Notes: generated by a model from the letters alone, not told the origin. Numbered from the stretch's first letter, positions 1 through 5,943 are shown. The stretch: DNA of 6,282 nucleotides from an uncultured Clostridia bacterium (GCA_944380625.1 CALWIE010000186.1:1-6282); one strand, 5' to 3'. A program made the numbers and translations.

Positions 1-723
1 CAGGCCCAGCCCTTGGGCGTATTCTTTAAAGGCCAGGTACCGGTCGTAGAGGAAATCCTCCTTGCCGCAGCAGAAGTAGAGTTTCGGCAGGTTCCCCTCC
101 CGGATCAGCTCCGGCAGCCGGTCCCACACGTTAAAGGGGGACTGGAGATACCCCTCCATGCCGCCGAAGTTCTCCACCAGGTTCCGGGTGCGCCGGTTGA
201 AGGCGGCCTGGTCCCCAGAGGCCTGGGGCGGGTCCAGCACCGTGTTGCGCAGGTTGCTGGGGGCGTAGGAGAGCACCGCCGCCCCGGCGAATTTTTCCGG
301 ATGGCCCGCGGCGTACTGGATGGCCCCGCCGCCTCCCATGGACAGCCCGGCGATGAAATTCCCCTCCCGCTTGTCCGTGGCGGGGAACCAGTGGTGGACC
401 AGGGGCATCAGCTCGTCGAACAGGTAGTCCCAGGCCCTGTAGCCGGTGCCAAAACCCGGCCAGTTCATGTAGTTGGCGTTCATGCCGCTGGGCATGACCA
501 CAATCAAGTTCCGCTCCCGGGCATAGATCTCGATCATGCTCTTGCGGATCCAGTCGGTGTAATCCCCAAAGGTGCCGTGCAGAAGCCACAGCACCGGGTA
601 TTTTTTCCCGCTGGAGTAAAACTCCGCCGGGCTCAGGTCCCGGGGCCTGTCCGGCAGGATGACGGAGACGTCCGTGTTGTTGCCCAGGCATTCGCTTTCA
701 AAGTTCAGGTGTAACAGCGCCAT
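1..723 (-). CDS. Esterase family alpha/beta hydrolase, 3'-truncated by the window edge
   Basis: Reading leftwards from ATG at 723, the frame is open for 241 codons to base 1, so the C-terminus lies outside the window. The protein starts MALLHLNFES. It has the family's oxyanion-side LLHG motif (about residues 47-50, followed by TFGD), the nucleophile elbow GLSMGG with Ser128, and CGKEDF with Asp223 as the probable acid of the triad. The catalytic His should lie just beyond the edge. There is no signal peptide, so it is probably cytoplasmic. It is a diverged paralogue of the gene upstream (same MALL start, LLHG.FGD, RNL.VVMP and GLSMGG blocks) and starts 15 nt after that gene's stop with AGGGAGG placed 7 nt before the ATG, so the two are one operon. 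Family members (EstA tributyrin esterase, FrmB S-formylglutathione hydrolase, CE1-type acyl esterases) cleave short-chain or aromatic esters; the substrate here cannot be read from sequence. Confidence 0.9.
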   Translation of the reverse strand, partial: MALLHLNFESECLGNNTDVSVILPDRPRDLSPAEFYSSGKKYPVLWLLHGTFGDYTDWIRKSMIEIYARERNLIVVMPSGMNANYMNWPGFGTGYRAWDYLFDELMPLVHHWFPATDKREGNFIAGLSMGGGGAIQYAAGHPEKFAGAAVLSYAPSNLRNTVLDPPQASGDQAAFNRRTRNLVENFGGMEGYLQSPFNVWDRLPELIREGNLPKLYFCCGKEDFLYDRYLAFKEYAQGLGL

Positions 724-730
724 ATCCAAT

Positions 731-736
731 CCTCCC
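731..736 (-). promoter_or_regulatory. Ribosome binding site of the downstream esterase
   Basis: GGGAGG on the minus strand lies in the 15 nt gap between the stop of the upstream esterase (739-741) and the ATG at 723. The 7 nt spacing fixes that start and supports a polycistronic message. Confidence 0.75.
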
Positions 737-738
737 TG

Positions 739-1566
739 TCATGCGCTCACGTGGCCGGAGCTGACCCCTTGCCGGGCTTCGCCCAGGGGGAGCCACTCCA
801 TGGCTTTCAAAATGTATTCGTCCCAGAAGTACCAGTCGTGGACCCCGGGGCCCTCCTCATAGGTCACGTCAAACCCCAGCCCCGTAAGGTGGTCCCGGAA
901 GTCCCGGTTCACCCCAATAAGCCCGTCCTCGGTGCCGCAGGCCAAATAGAACCGGGGTTTTAGCGCCTCTTTTGCCACCTTTTCCGCCAGGGCGTCATAG
1001 TCATTGGGGCCGCCCCGCACCTGGGACAAGTCCCCGAACACCGATTCGTAATACCCCTTGTTGGTCATGAGAAAGCCGGTATACTCCCGGTTTTCCCTCA
1101 TGGAGTCCAAAATCAGCGCCGAGGAGAGGGCGCACACCGCCCCAAAGGTCTCCGGATGCTGCAAGCCGTTGACAATGGCCCCAAAGCCTCCCATGGAGAG
1201 CCCGCCGATGAAGGTGTCCTCCCGCCTGTGGGAGAGGGGAAAGGTCCTCCGGGTGAACTCCACCAGCTCCCGCCCGATGTAAGCGCCGTACAGGCGGCTG
1301 GCCCTGGGGTTGTCCACATAGAAGCTGTTCTCCCCGGCAGGCATCACCACCGCCAGGTTCCGCTCGGTGGCCCAGGCCATCACCCGGGTGCCGCAGACCC
1401 AGTCGGTGTTGTCCCCAAAGATCCCGTGAAGCAGGTACAGGGTCTTAAAGGGGCCCTCAGGCACGGCGCCCTCAGGGCCCAGGGTTTTGTCGGTGGGCAG
1501 CACCACCTGGATGGGCACAGTGCGCATCAGGGAGCGGGAGAAAAAGTCACATTGGAGCAAAGCCAT
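739..1566 (-). CDS. Esterase family alpha/beta hydrolase (EstA/FrmB-like)
   Basis: A complete 275-residue serine hydrolase of the putative-esterase family (COG0627-type: tributyrin esterase EstA, S-formylglutathione hydrolase and CE1-like acyl esterases). Visible landmarks are LLHGIFGD (46-52), the nucleophile elbow GGLSMGG with Ser124, CGTEDG with Asp214, and GVHDWYFW with His243. This is a complete Ser-Asp-His triad in the usual order. No signal peptide or membrane segment is seen, so a cytoplasmic esterase is expected. An ATG four codons upstream (1578) is also possible. I prefer 1566 because the product then begins MALLQCDFFS, matching the paralogue's MALLHLNFES, and because AGAGG abuts the 1578 ATG directly, leaving no spacer for it. 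It is first in a minus-strand operon with the truncated paralogue, 15 nt downstream. The short, Ser-rich C-terminal tail after residue 262 is unremarkable. Acyl substrate unknown. Confidence 0.92.
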   Translation of the reverse strand: MALLQCDFFSRSLMRTVPIQVVLPTDKTLGPEGAVPEGPFKTLYLLHGIFGDNTDWVCGTRVMAWATERNLAVVMPAGENSFYVDNPRASRLYGAYIGRELVEFTRRTFPLSHRREDTFIGGLSMGGFGAIVNGLQHPETFGAVCALSSALILDSMRENREYTGFLMTNKGYYESVFGDLSQVRGGPNDYDALAEKVAKEALKPRFYLACGTEDGLIGVNRDFRDHLTGLGFDVTYEEGPGVHDWYFWDEYILKAMEWLPLGEARQGVSSGHVSA

Positions 1567-1599
1567 AGAATCACACATCCTCTGCCTTGTTTTTTATTT

Positions 1600-1628
1600 A
1601 TTATAGCGGACGCGGCCTAAAAAGGCAA
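1600..1628 (-). promoter_or_regulatory. Sigma-A-type promoter of the esterase operon
   Basis: On the minus strand there is a perfect -10 box TATAAT (1600-1605) and a -35-like TTGCCT (1623-1628), separated by 17 nt. It lies about 35 nt upstream of the esterase start and is the only good promoter-like pair on this strand in the gap. Confidence 0.7.
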
Positions 1629-1635
1629 CGGGAAC

Positions 1636-1667
1636 TTTTGCAGCTTTTCCGGAGAAATATTGCAAAA
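1636..1667. promoter_or_regulatory. Candidate operator dyad between divergent promoters
   Basis: TTTTGCA (1636-1642) and its exact reverse complement TGCAAAA (1661-1667) are separated by 18 nt, with a small TCCGGA palindrome (1648-1653) near the centre. The right half overlaps the -35 of the rightward promoter, and the left half lies just upstream of the leftward -35. The position would suit a regulator of both directions, but no cognate regulator gene is in the window. A similar arrangement occurs at 2511-2543. Confidence 0.3.
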
Positions 1668-1689
1668 CCCCCTTTCCCTGTGGTATGCT
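1660..1689 (+). promoter_or_regulatory. Putative extended -10 promoter of the GATase-like gene
   Basis: TTGCAA (1660-1665) lies 18 nt upstream of TATGCT (1684-1689). The TG at 1681-1682 makes an extended -10 (TGGTATGCT). The in-frame ATG at 1685 falls inside this -10 box, which argues against it as a translation start. Confidence 0.55.
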
Positions 1690-1735
1690 GAAGCGGCAGA
1701 CCTTTGCGATTTTACCTGGGAGAGGAGTTAGACCC

Positions 1736-2440
1736 ATGAAAAAACCGATGATCGCCCTTGTTTCCCTGTACGACGAAAAGCTGGAGAGCTACTGGATGCT
1801 TCCCGATTACGCCCTGGGTCTGGAGGCCGCCGGCGCCGCCCCGGTGATTCTGCCCCTGACGGCGGACCCGGAGGAGCTGGCCCGCTACGCGGAGGCCTTC
1901 GACGGCTTCCTGTTCCCCGGGGGCCACGACCTGGATCCCGCCCTGTACGGCCAGGCCCCCTCCGGCCAGCTGGGGCCCCTGGTGCCCAACCGGGACGCCA
2001 TGGAGAAGGCCCTGTTCCCCCTGGCCCTGGAGACCGGCAAGCCCCTTTTGGGCATCTGCCGGGGCATCCAGCTGTTCAACGTGATGCTGGGGGGCGACCT
2101 CTGGCAGGACCTGCCCACCCAGAGGCCCTCCGGGGTGCAGCACCACGAGACGGCCCCCTACGACAAGGTGGCCCACTCGGTCACCGTGCTGCCGGACAAC
2201 CCCTTGGCCGCCGCCGTGGGCGCCGGGGAGATGACGGTCAACAGCTACCACCACCAGGCCGTCAAGGCCCTGGGCCGGGGGCTCCAGGTGGCCGCCACCG
2301 CCCCCGACGGGGTTGTCGAGGCCGTCTACCTGCCGGGGCACAAATTCGCCCTGGCGGTCCAGTGGCACCCGGAGTTCTCCCGCCTGTCCGACCCGAACAG
2401 CCGGAAGATCTTCCGGGCCTTTGTGGACGCCTGCAAGTGA
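1736..2440 (+). CDS. Gamma-glutamyl-gamma-aminobutyrate hydrolase family protein (PuuD-like class I GATase)
   Basis: A 234-residue class I glutamine-amidotransferase-fold hydrolase (peptidase C26 / PuuD family). It shows the oxyanion-type FPGGHDLDP segment (60-68), the nucleophile elbow GICRG with Cys108, the VNSYHHQAVK block (168-177) typical of this family, and WHPE with His211 and Glu213, completing a Cys-His-Glu triad. Length fits the family (about 230-255). The start at 1736 is set by AGGAG (1723-1727), 8 nt upstream; an in-frame ATG at 1685 lies within the promoter -10. PuuD itself splits gamma-glutamyl-GABA to glutamate and GABA in putrescine catabolism. No other puu-type genes are nearby, so the true substrate could be another gamma-glutamyl amide. 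It is a stand-alone hydrolase with no synthetase domain. It appears monocistronic, since a separate promoter precedes the next gene. Confidence 0.9.
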   Translation: MKKPMIALVSLYDEKLESYWMLPDYALGLEAAGAAPVILPLTADPEELARYAEAFDGFLFPGGHDLDPALYGQAPSGQLGPLVPNRDAMEKALFPLALETGKPLLGICRGIQLFNVMLGGDLWQDLPTQRPSGVQHHETAPYDKVAHSVTVLPDNPLAAAVGAGEMTVNSYHHQAVKALGRGLQVAATAPDGVVEAVYLPGHKFALAVQWHPEFSRLSDPNSRKIFRAFVDACK

Positions 2441-2464
2441 CGGCCCCGGGCCTCCCGTCGTTTT
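2439..2464 (+). terminator. Weak candidate terminator after the GATase-like gene
   Basis: GACGG (2439-2443, overlapping the stop codon) can pair with CCGTC (2455-2459) around an 11 nt GC-rich loop, followed by G and only four Ts. The short stem and short T-run make this marginal; some read-through into ilvE is possible. Confidence 0.3.
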
Positions 2465-2510
2465 GACCCGGTGGGGGAGGGGAGTGCAATACTTTTGTGA
2501 AAAATCACTT

Positions 2511-2543
2511 TTTTGCAAGATGAAGCCCCTCTTTCTTGCAAAA
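2511..2543. promoter_or_regulatory. Candidate operator dyad over the ilvE -35
   Basis: TTTTGCA (2511-2517) and TGCAAAA (2537-2543) are exact inverted halves separated by 19 nt. The right half overlaps the -35 (TTGCAA). The same half-sites at nearly the same spacing (18 nt) sit at 1636-1667. In addition, CTTTTTTGCAA (2508-2518) and CTTTCTTGCAA (2531-2541) form a direct repeat with a 23 nt period. No regulator can be named. Confidence 0.3.
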
Positions 2544-2563
2544 TTTTCGGATTGTGCTATAAT
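2536..2563 (+). promoter_or_regulatory. Extended -10 promoter of ilvE
   Basis: TTGCAA (2536-2541) lies 16 nt before a perfect TATAAT (2558-2563), which is preceded by TGC, giving an extended -10. Transcription should begin near 2570, leaving a leader of about 60 nt. Confidence 0.75.
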
Positions 2564-2573
2564 TTTTTAAAAG

Positions 2574-2609
2574 AACCAGCCCAGAGGGCCGCAGTTTCGC
2601 GGCGGGGTT
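2574..2609 (+). other. Leader RNA hairpin of ilvE
   Basis: Near the predicted 5' end of the transcript, GCCGC (2588-2592) pairs with GCGGC (2599-2603) around a 6 nt loop, and AACC (2574-2577) can pair with GGTT (2606-2609) as an outer, interrupted stem. No T-run follows it, so it is not a terminator. It may only stabilise the 5' end. The rest of the 189 bp gap 2441-2629 holds the promoter, the dyad and the ribosome binding site, with no small gene that I can support. Confidence 0.35.
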
Positions 2610-2629
2610 GAAAAGGAAAGGTGTTTGTT

Positions 2630-3703
2630 ATGCAGGAAATCAAGATCGAACTCACCAAAACTCCCAAGGAGAAGCCGGCCGACCAGTCCAAGCTGGGCTT
2701 TGGCAAGATCTTTACCGACCATATGTACGTCATGGCCTACAACAAGGAGCAGGGTTGGCACGACCCCAAGATCGTCCCCTACCAGCCCCTTTCCCTGGAG
2801 CCCTCCGCCATGGTGTTCCACTACGGCCAGGAGATGTTCGAGGGCTTGAAGGCCTACAAGACCGAGGACGGCCGGGTGCTGCTCTTCCGGCCCAACAAGA
2901 ACATCGAGCGGGCCAACAACTCCAACCGCCGCCTGTGCATCCCCGAGATCCCTGCGGACGACTTCCTCAACGCTCTGACCACCCTGGTGGGCGTGGAGAA
3001 GGATTGGATCCCCACCCAGCCCGGCACCTCCCTGTATATCCGCCCCTTCGTCATCGCCACCGACCCCTTCTTGGGGGTGCGGCCCTCTGACACCTACCTG
3101 TTCCTCATCATCCTGTCCCCCTCCGGCGCCTACTACGAGTCCGGCCTGGATCCGGTGAAGATCTGGATCGAGGACGACTACGTTCGGGCCGTGCGGGGCG
3201 GCATCGGCGAGGCCAAGACCGGCGGCAACTACGTGGCCAGCCTCCGGGCCCAGGTGAAGGCCCACGACGAGGGCTACTCCCAGGTGCTGTGGCTGGACGG
3301 CGTGGAGCACAAGTACATCGAAGAAGTGGGCGCCATGAACATCTTCTTTAAGATCAACGGCAAGGTGGTCACCCCCATGCTCAACGGCTCCATCCTGCCG
3401 GGCGTCACCCGTGCCTCCTGCATCGACCTGTGTAAACACTGGGGCATGAAGGTGGAGGAGCGCCGCATCTCTGTGGACGAGCTGGTGGAGGCCGCCAAGT
3501 CCGGCGCCCTGGAGGAGTGCTGGGGTTCCGGCACCGCAGCGGTCATTTCCCCGGTGGGGGCCCTGCGCTACGAGGACACCGTCATGGAGATCGGCGGGGG
3601 CGGCATCGGCCCTGTCAGCCAGAAGCTGTACGACACCGTCACCGGCCTGCAGACCGGCAAGGTCCAGGACGAGTTCGGCTGGACCGTGGAGGTAAAGGGC
3701 TGA
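2630..3703 (+). CDS. ilvE: Branched-chain amino acid aminotransferase (long, ilvE-II type)
   Basis: A 357-residue fold-type IV PLP enzyme that interconverts Leu/Ile/Val and their 2-oxo acids with glutamate/2-oxoglutarate; it is cytosolic and the last step of branched-chain synthesis. The long, eukaryote-like subfamily (human BCAT, Bacillus YbgE/YwaA type) is indicated by length and by FHYGQEMFEGLKAY (63-76), IRPFVIATDPFLGV (137-150), the PLP-lysine block AKTGGNY with Lys196, VLWLDG (219-224), EVGAMN with Glu232, and the phosphate-binding GSGTAA (299-304). The redox CxxC of the human enzymes is absent. Start: ATG 2630 is preferred over in-frame GTG 2621 because AAAGG (2617-2621) lies 8 nt before the ATG and overlaps the GTG. 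It has its own promoter and its own strong terminator, so it is monocistronic, away from any ilv/leu operon. Confidence 0.95.
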   Translation: MQEIKIELTKTPKEKPADQSKLGFGKIFTDHMYVMAYNKEQGWHDPKIVPYQPLSLEPSAMVFHYGQEMFEGLKAYKTEDGRVLLFRPNKNIERANNSNRRLCIPEIPADDFLNALTTLVGVEKDWIPTQPGTSLYIRPFVIATDPFLGVRPSDTYLFLIILSPSGAYYESGLDPVKIWIEDDYVRAVRGGIGEAKTGGNYVASLRAQVKAHDEGYSQVLWLDGVEHKYIEEVGAMNIFFKINGKVVTPMLNGSILPGVTRASCIDLCKHWGMKVEERRISVDELVEAAKSGALEECWGSGTAAVISPVGALRYEDTVMEIGGGGIGPVSQKLYDTVTGLQTGKVQDEFGWTVEVKG

Positions 3704-3737
3704 GGCCTTTTCCCTCAGAAAAGGGCAAAAGATTTTT

Positions 3738-3763
3738 GGGAGGGGGTTTCCCCCTCCCTTTTT
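3738..3763 (+). terminator. Strong intrinsic terminator after ilvE
   Basis: GGGAGGGGG (3738-3746) pairs perfectly over 9 bp with CCCCCTCCC (3750-3758) around a TTT loop and is followed at once by TTTTT (3759-3763). It lies 35 nt after the ilvE stop codon. Confidence 0.92.
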
Positions 3764-3801
3764 GCTGCGCCGCGCCTTTTGGCCCCCTGGGGGAAAGGGC
3801 C

Positions 3802-3830
3802 TTGCCTTTTTCCCCGGTTTCCCGTATACT
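3802..3830 (+). promoter_or_regulatory. Sigma-A-type promoter of the lipoprotein/acetyltransferase operon
   Basis: TTGCCT (3802-3807) and TATACT (3825-3830) are separated by 17 nt. Transcription should start near 3837, giving a leader of under 30 nt. The -35 variant TTGCCT is the same as that of the esterase promoter. Confidence 0.75.
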
Positions 3831-3863
3831 AAGGGCACCATCCCAAAGAAATGAGGAGATTCG

Positions 3864-5330
3864 GTGAAACTTTATAAAAAGACGTCCCGGCTGCTTGCGC
3901 TGGTTTTGGCGGCGGCCCTGGTGTTCGCCGGCTGCGGGGAGCAGGGAGGGGAAAGCCTCTCTTCCGCCGGGGGGGAGGCTTCAAGCCTCTCTTCGGACGC
4001 CCCCTTGTCCAGCCTTTCCTCCCAGGGGGAGTCCCCTGCGTCCTCCCAGTCCCAGGCCGAGCCCACCCCCAGCCCGGACCCCACCCCCAGCCCCACGCCG
4101 GCCCCTGTTTTGGCCACGGTGGAAGGGGAGATCACCGCTGCCTCTAAAAGCGTGGTGAGCCTTCTTTTGGAGGACGGCTCCCTGGTGGATGTGCTGCTTA
4201 CAGACGAGACCCAGCACACCGGCGGGGAGTACCTGAACGGCAATACCGCCTCGGTCACCTATGACGAAAACGCCCGGGAGGGGGAGGCGGTCACGGCCCT
4301 CTCCATCGACGTGGCCGTGCCGGAGAAGCACTCCGCCGCCGAGGACCTTCTCGCCTCCATGACCTTGGAGGAGAAGGTGGGCCAGCTGTTCTTTGTGCGG
4401 GTGCCCGACATGGACGCGGCCCAAGTGGTGTCCCAATACCACCTGGGGGGTTACATCCTTTTTGGCCGGGATTTCAGTGGCCTTTCTAAAGAGCAGGTCC
4501 AGCAGAACATCCAGAGCTACCAGGACAGCGCCAGCATCCCTCTGCTCATCGGCGTGGACGAGGAAGGGGGCACAGTGGTGCGGGCCTCCTCCAACCCCGC
4601 TATCTGCGACGAGCCCTATTGGTCCCCCCGGGCCCTGTACAACGCCGGGGGCCTCTCCCTGCTGACCTCTGTGGAGCAGGATAAGATCGCCACCCTGGAG
4701 GGGTTGGGCATCAACGTGAACTTCGCCCCGGTGTGCGACATCACCTTGGATTCCAGCGCCTTCATGTACGACCGCTCCCTGGGGCTCGCCCCGGAGGAGG
4801 CCTCCCAGGCCATCTCCGCGGTGGTGTCCCTTTACGGGGAAGAGGGCATGGGCTGCGTCCTCAAGCACTTCCCCGGCTACGGGAACAACGTGGACACCCA
4901 CACGGGCATCGCCGTCGACGGGCGCTCCTATGAGACCTTCCAGCAGGAGGATTTCCTCCCCTTTGAAGCGGGCATTTCCGCCGGGGCCGGGTGCGTGCTG
5001 GTGAGCCACAACGTGGTCACCTGCAAGGACGGGGAGTACCCCGCCAGCCTCTCCCCGGAGTGGCACCGGATCCTCCGGGAGGAGCTGGGCTTTACCGGCT
5101 GCATCATCACCGACGACCTGGTGATGGACGCCATCCAGGATTACTGCGACGCCTCCAGCGCGGCGGTGCAGGCGGTCCTGGCCGGCAACGACCTGCTGTG
5201 CTGCTCCGACTACCAGACCCAGTACCTGGCGGTCCTCGCCGCCGTGGAGGACGGCACCATCTCGGAGGAGCGCATCGATGAGTCCGTGCTCCGGGTCCTG
5301 CGCTGGAAGGCCCAGCTGGGCCTGCTCTAA
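3864..5330 (+). CDS. NagZ-like glycoside hydrolase family 3 lipoprotein (probable beta-N-acetylhexosaminidase)
   Basis: A 488-residue exported lipoprotein starting at GTG 3864, with AGGAG (3854-3858) 5 nt upstream. Order: a lysine-containing n-region and hydrophobic core (1-20); lipobox VFAGC with Cys24 as the lipidated residue; a Ser/Gly/Pro-rich linker (about 25-82) ending in PTPSP-type repeats; a small beta-rich domain (about 83-152); then a GH3 N-terminal-type TIM barrel (about 157-488). Catalytic-domain landmarks are MTLEEKVGQLFF (166-177), GGYILFGRDF, GVDEEGG (230-236), GINVNFAPV (282-290), KHFPGYG (334-340), VDTHTG with the NagZ-type Asp344-His346 acid/base dyad, and ITDDLVMDAI with Asp417 as probable nucleophile. 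The Asp-x-His dyad points to NagZ-like N-acetylglucosaminidases rather than GH3 beta-glucosidases. A cell-surface role in trimming peptidoglycan or other GlcNAc glycans is inferred. It is the first gene of an operon with the acetyltransferase 12 nt downstream. Confidence 0.93.
   Translation: MKLYKKTSRLLALVLAAALVFAGCGEQGGESLSSAGGEASSLSSDAPLSSLSSQGESPASSQSQAEPTPSPDPTPSPTPAPVLATVEGEITAASKSVVSLLLEDGSLVDVLLTDETQHTGGEYLNGNTASVTYDENAREGEAVTALSIDVAVPEKHSAAEDLLASMTLEEKVGQLFFVRVPDMDAAQVVSQYHLGGYILFGRDFSGLSKEQVQQNIQSYQDSASIPLLIGVDEEGGTVVRASSNPAICDEPYWSPRALYNAGGLSLLTSVEQDKIATLEGLGINVNFAPVCDITLDSSAFMYDRSLGLAPEEASQAISAVVSLYGEEGMGCVLKHFPGYGNNVDTHTGIAVDGRSYETFQQEDFLPFEAGISAGAGCVLVSHNVVTCKDGEYPASLSPEWHRILREELGFTGCIITDDLVMDAIQDYCDASSAAVQAVLAGNDLLCCSDYQTQYLAVLAAVEDGTISEERIDESVLRVLRWKAQLGLL
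3953..3994 (+). repeat. Direct repeat in the lipoprotein linker
   Basis: The 12-mer AAGCCTCTCTTC occurs at 3953-3964 and 3983-3994, in frame 30 nt (10 codons) apart. It encodes the repeated SLSS units of the Ser-rich linker. Confidence 0.6.
4062..4093 (+). repeat. 18 nt tandem repeat coding PTPSP linker
   Basis: CCCACCCCCAGCCC occurs at 4062-4075 and 4080-4093 with an 18 nt (six-codon) period. It gives the PTPSPD/PTPSPT units of the Pro-rich spacer. The in-frame period means slippage would change linker length without frameshift. Confidence 0.6.
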
Positions 5331-5342
5331 GGGGGGACGGCT

Positions 5343-5900
5343 GTGCGGATCCAACCCTTTCCCCGGGAGGACCCGAGATTCCGGGGCCAGCTGGCGGCCC
5401 TGCTGCAGGAGTGCTTCCCCCAGGCCTACGGCGGGGAGGCCGGCGTGGCCCAGGCCCGCAAGCTCCTCTCCCCGGGGCGGATCGCCCTGGCCGCCCTGGA
5501 AGGGGACAGGCTCCTGGGCTTTGTGGGGGGCATCCCCCAGTACGGGGCCACCGGCTGGGAGCTCCATCCCCTGGCGGTGACGGAGCGGGCCAGGGGCCGG
5601 GGCGTGGGGACGGCCCTGGTGGCAGCCCTGGAAAAGGCCTGCGCCGCCCAGGGCTGCCTGACCCTGTACCTGGGCGCCGACGACGAGTCCTTTCAAACCA
5701 GCCTCAGCCAGGGGGACCTGTTTGAAAACACCTTTGAAAAGATCCGGGACATCCAGAACCTGGGACGCCATCCCTACGAGTTTTACCAGAAGCAGGGCTT
5801 CCAGATCGTGGGGGTCCTCCCGGACGTAAACGGCCCGGGAAAGCCGGACATCTTCCTGGCAAAGCGGGTGGGCTCCCTGCCGCCCCCCGAGAGCGAATAG
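5343..5900 (+). CDS. GNAT acetyltransferase resembling aminoglycoside 6'-N-acetyltransferase AAC(6')-Ii
   Basis: A 185-residue GNAT-fold protein, predicted cytosolic, expected to transfer an acetyl group from acetyl-CoA to an amine. Compared from memory with the 182-residue E. faecium AAC(6')-Ii, large blocks match: GGIPQYGATGWELHPL (62-77), TLYLGADD (107-114), TSLSQGDLFENTFEKI (119-134), IQNLGRHPYEFY (137-148) and IVGVLPDVNG...KPDI (155-170). The acetyl-CoA loop is RARGRGVGT (82-90). Glu73, His75 and Tyr148 align, with a one-residue offset, to the active-site Glu72, His74 and Tyr147 of AAC(6')-Ii. The N-terminal third is more divergent. The GTG start at 5343 follows a G-run (5331-5336) with a 6 nt spacer and lies 12 nt after the lipoprotein stop, so it is translated from the same message. 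Resistance activity is not proven: many chromosomal relatives have unknown natural substrates. Confidence 0.88.
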   Translation: MRIQPFPREDPRFRGQLAALLQECFPQAYGGEAGVAQARKLLSPGRIALAALEGDRLLGFVGGIPQYGATGWELHPLAVTERARGRGVGTALVAALEKACAAQGCLTLYLGADDESFQTSLSQGDLFENTFEKIRDIQNLGRHPYEFYQKQGFQIVGVLPDVNGPGKPDIFLAKRVGSLPPPESE

Positions 5901-5910
5901 AAAAGAAAGG

Positions 5911-5943
5911 GGAAGGAGAGCCTGCCGCTCTCCTTCCTTTTTT
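5911..5943. terminator. Bidirectional intrinsic terminator between convergent genes
   Basis: GGAAGGAGAGC (5911-5921) pairs perfectly over 11 bp with GCTCTCCTTCC (5927-5937) around the CTGCC loop, followed by six Ts (5938-5943). The A-rich flank at 5901-5908 gives a T-rich tail on the other strand, so it can also end the convergent recQ-like transcript. It begins 10 nt after the acetyltransferase stop. Confidence 0.9.

Noticed and set aside
13..714. A 233-codon plus-strand open frame
   Set aside because: It is antisense to the truncated esterase, which has a triad motif, a ribosome binding site and a paralogue next door.
1685..1735. Upstream in-frame ATG start for the GATase-like gene at 1685
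   Set aside because: It falls within the likely -10 box and has no ribosome binding site; the ATG at 1736 has AGGAG 8 nt upstream and begins the conserved domain directly.
2493..2512. GTGA-AAAA-TCAC upstream of ilvE resembling a Rex, CRP or FNR operator
   Set aside because: The spacing between GTGA and TCAC is 4 nt, whereas Rex and CRP sites need 6 between these half-sites. The stem is too short to call a terminator despite the T-run after it.
2564..2629. T-box or other riboswitch in the ilvE leader
   Set aside because: The leader is only about 60 nt, with no T-box-like GGTGG block, no antiterminator/terminator pair and no T-run.
2567..3841. A 424-codon open frame on the minus strand opposite ilvE
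   Set aside because: It is antisense to an unambiguous aminotransferase, crosses the ilvE terminator and promoter regions, and has a composition typical of shadow frames.
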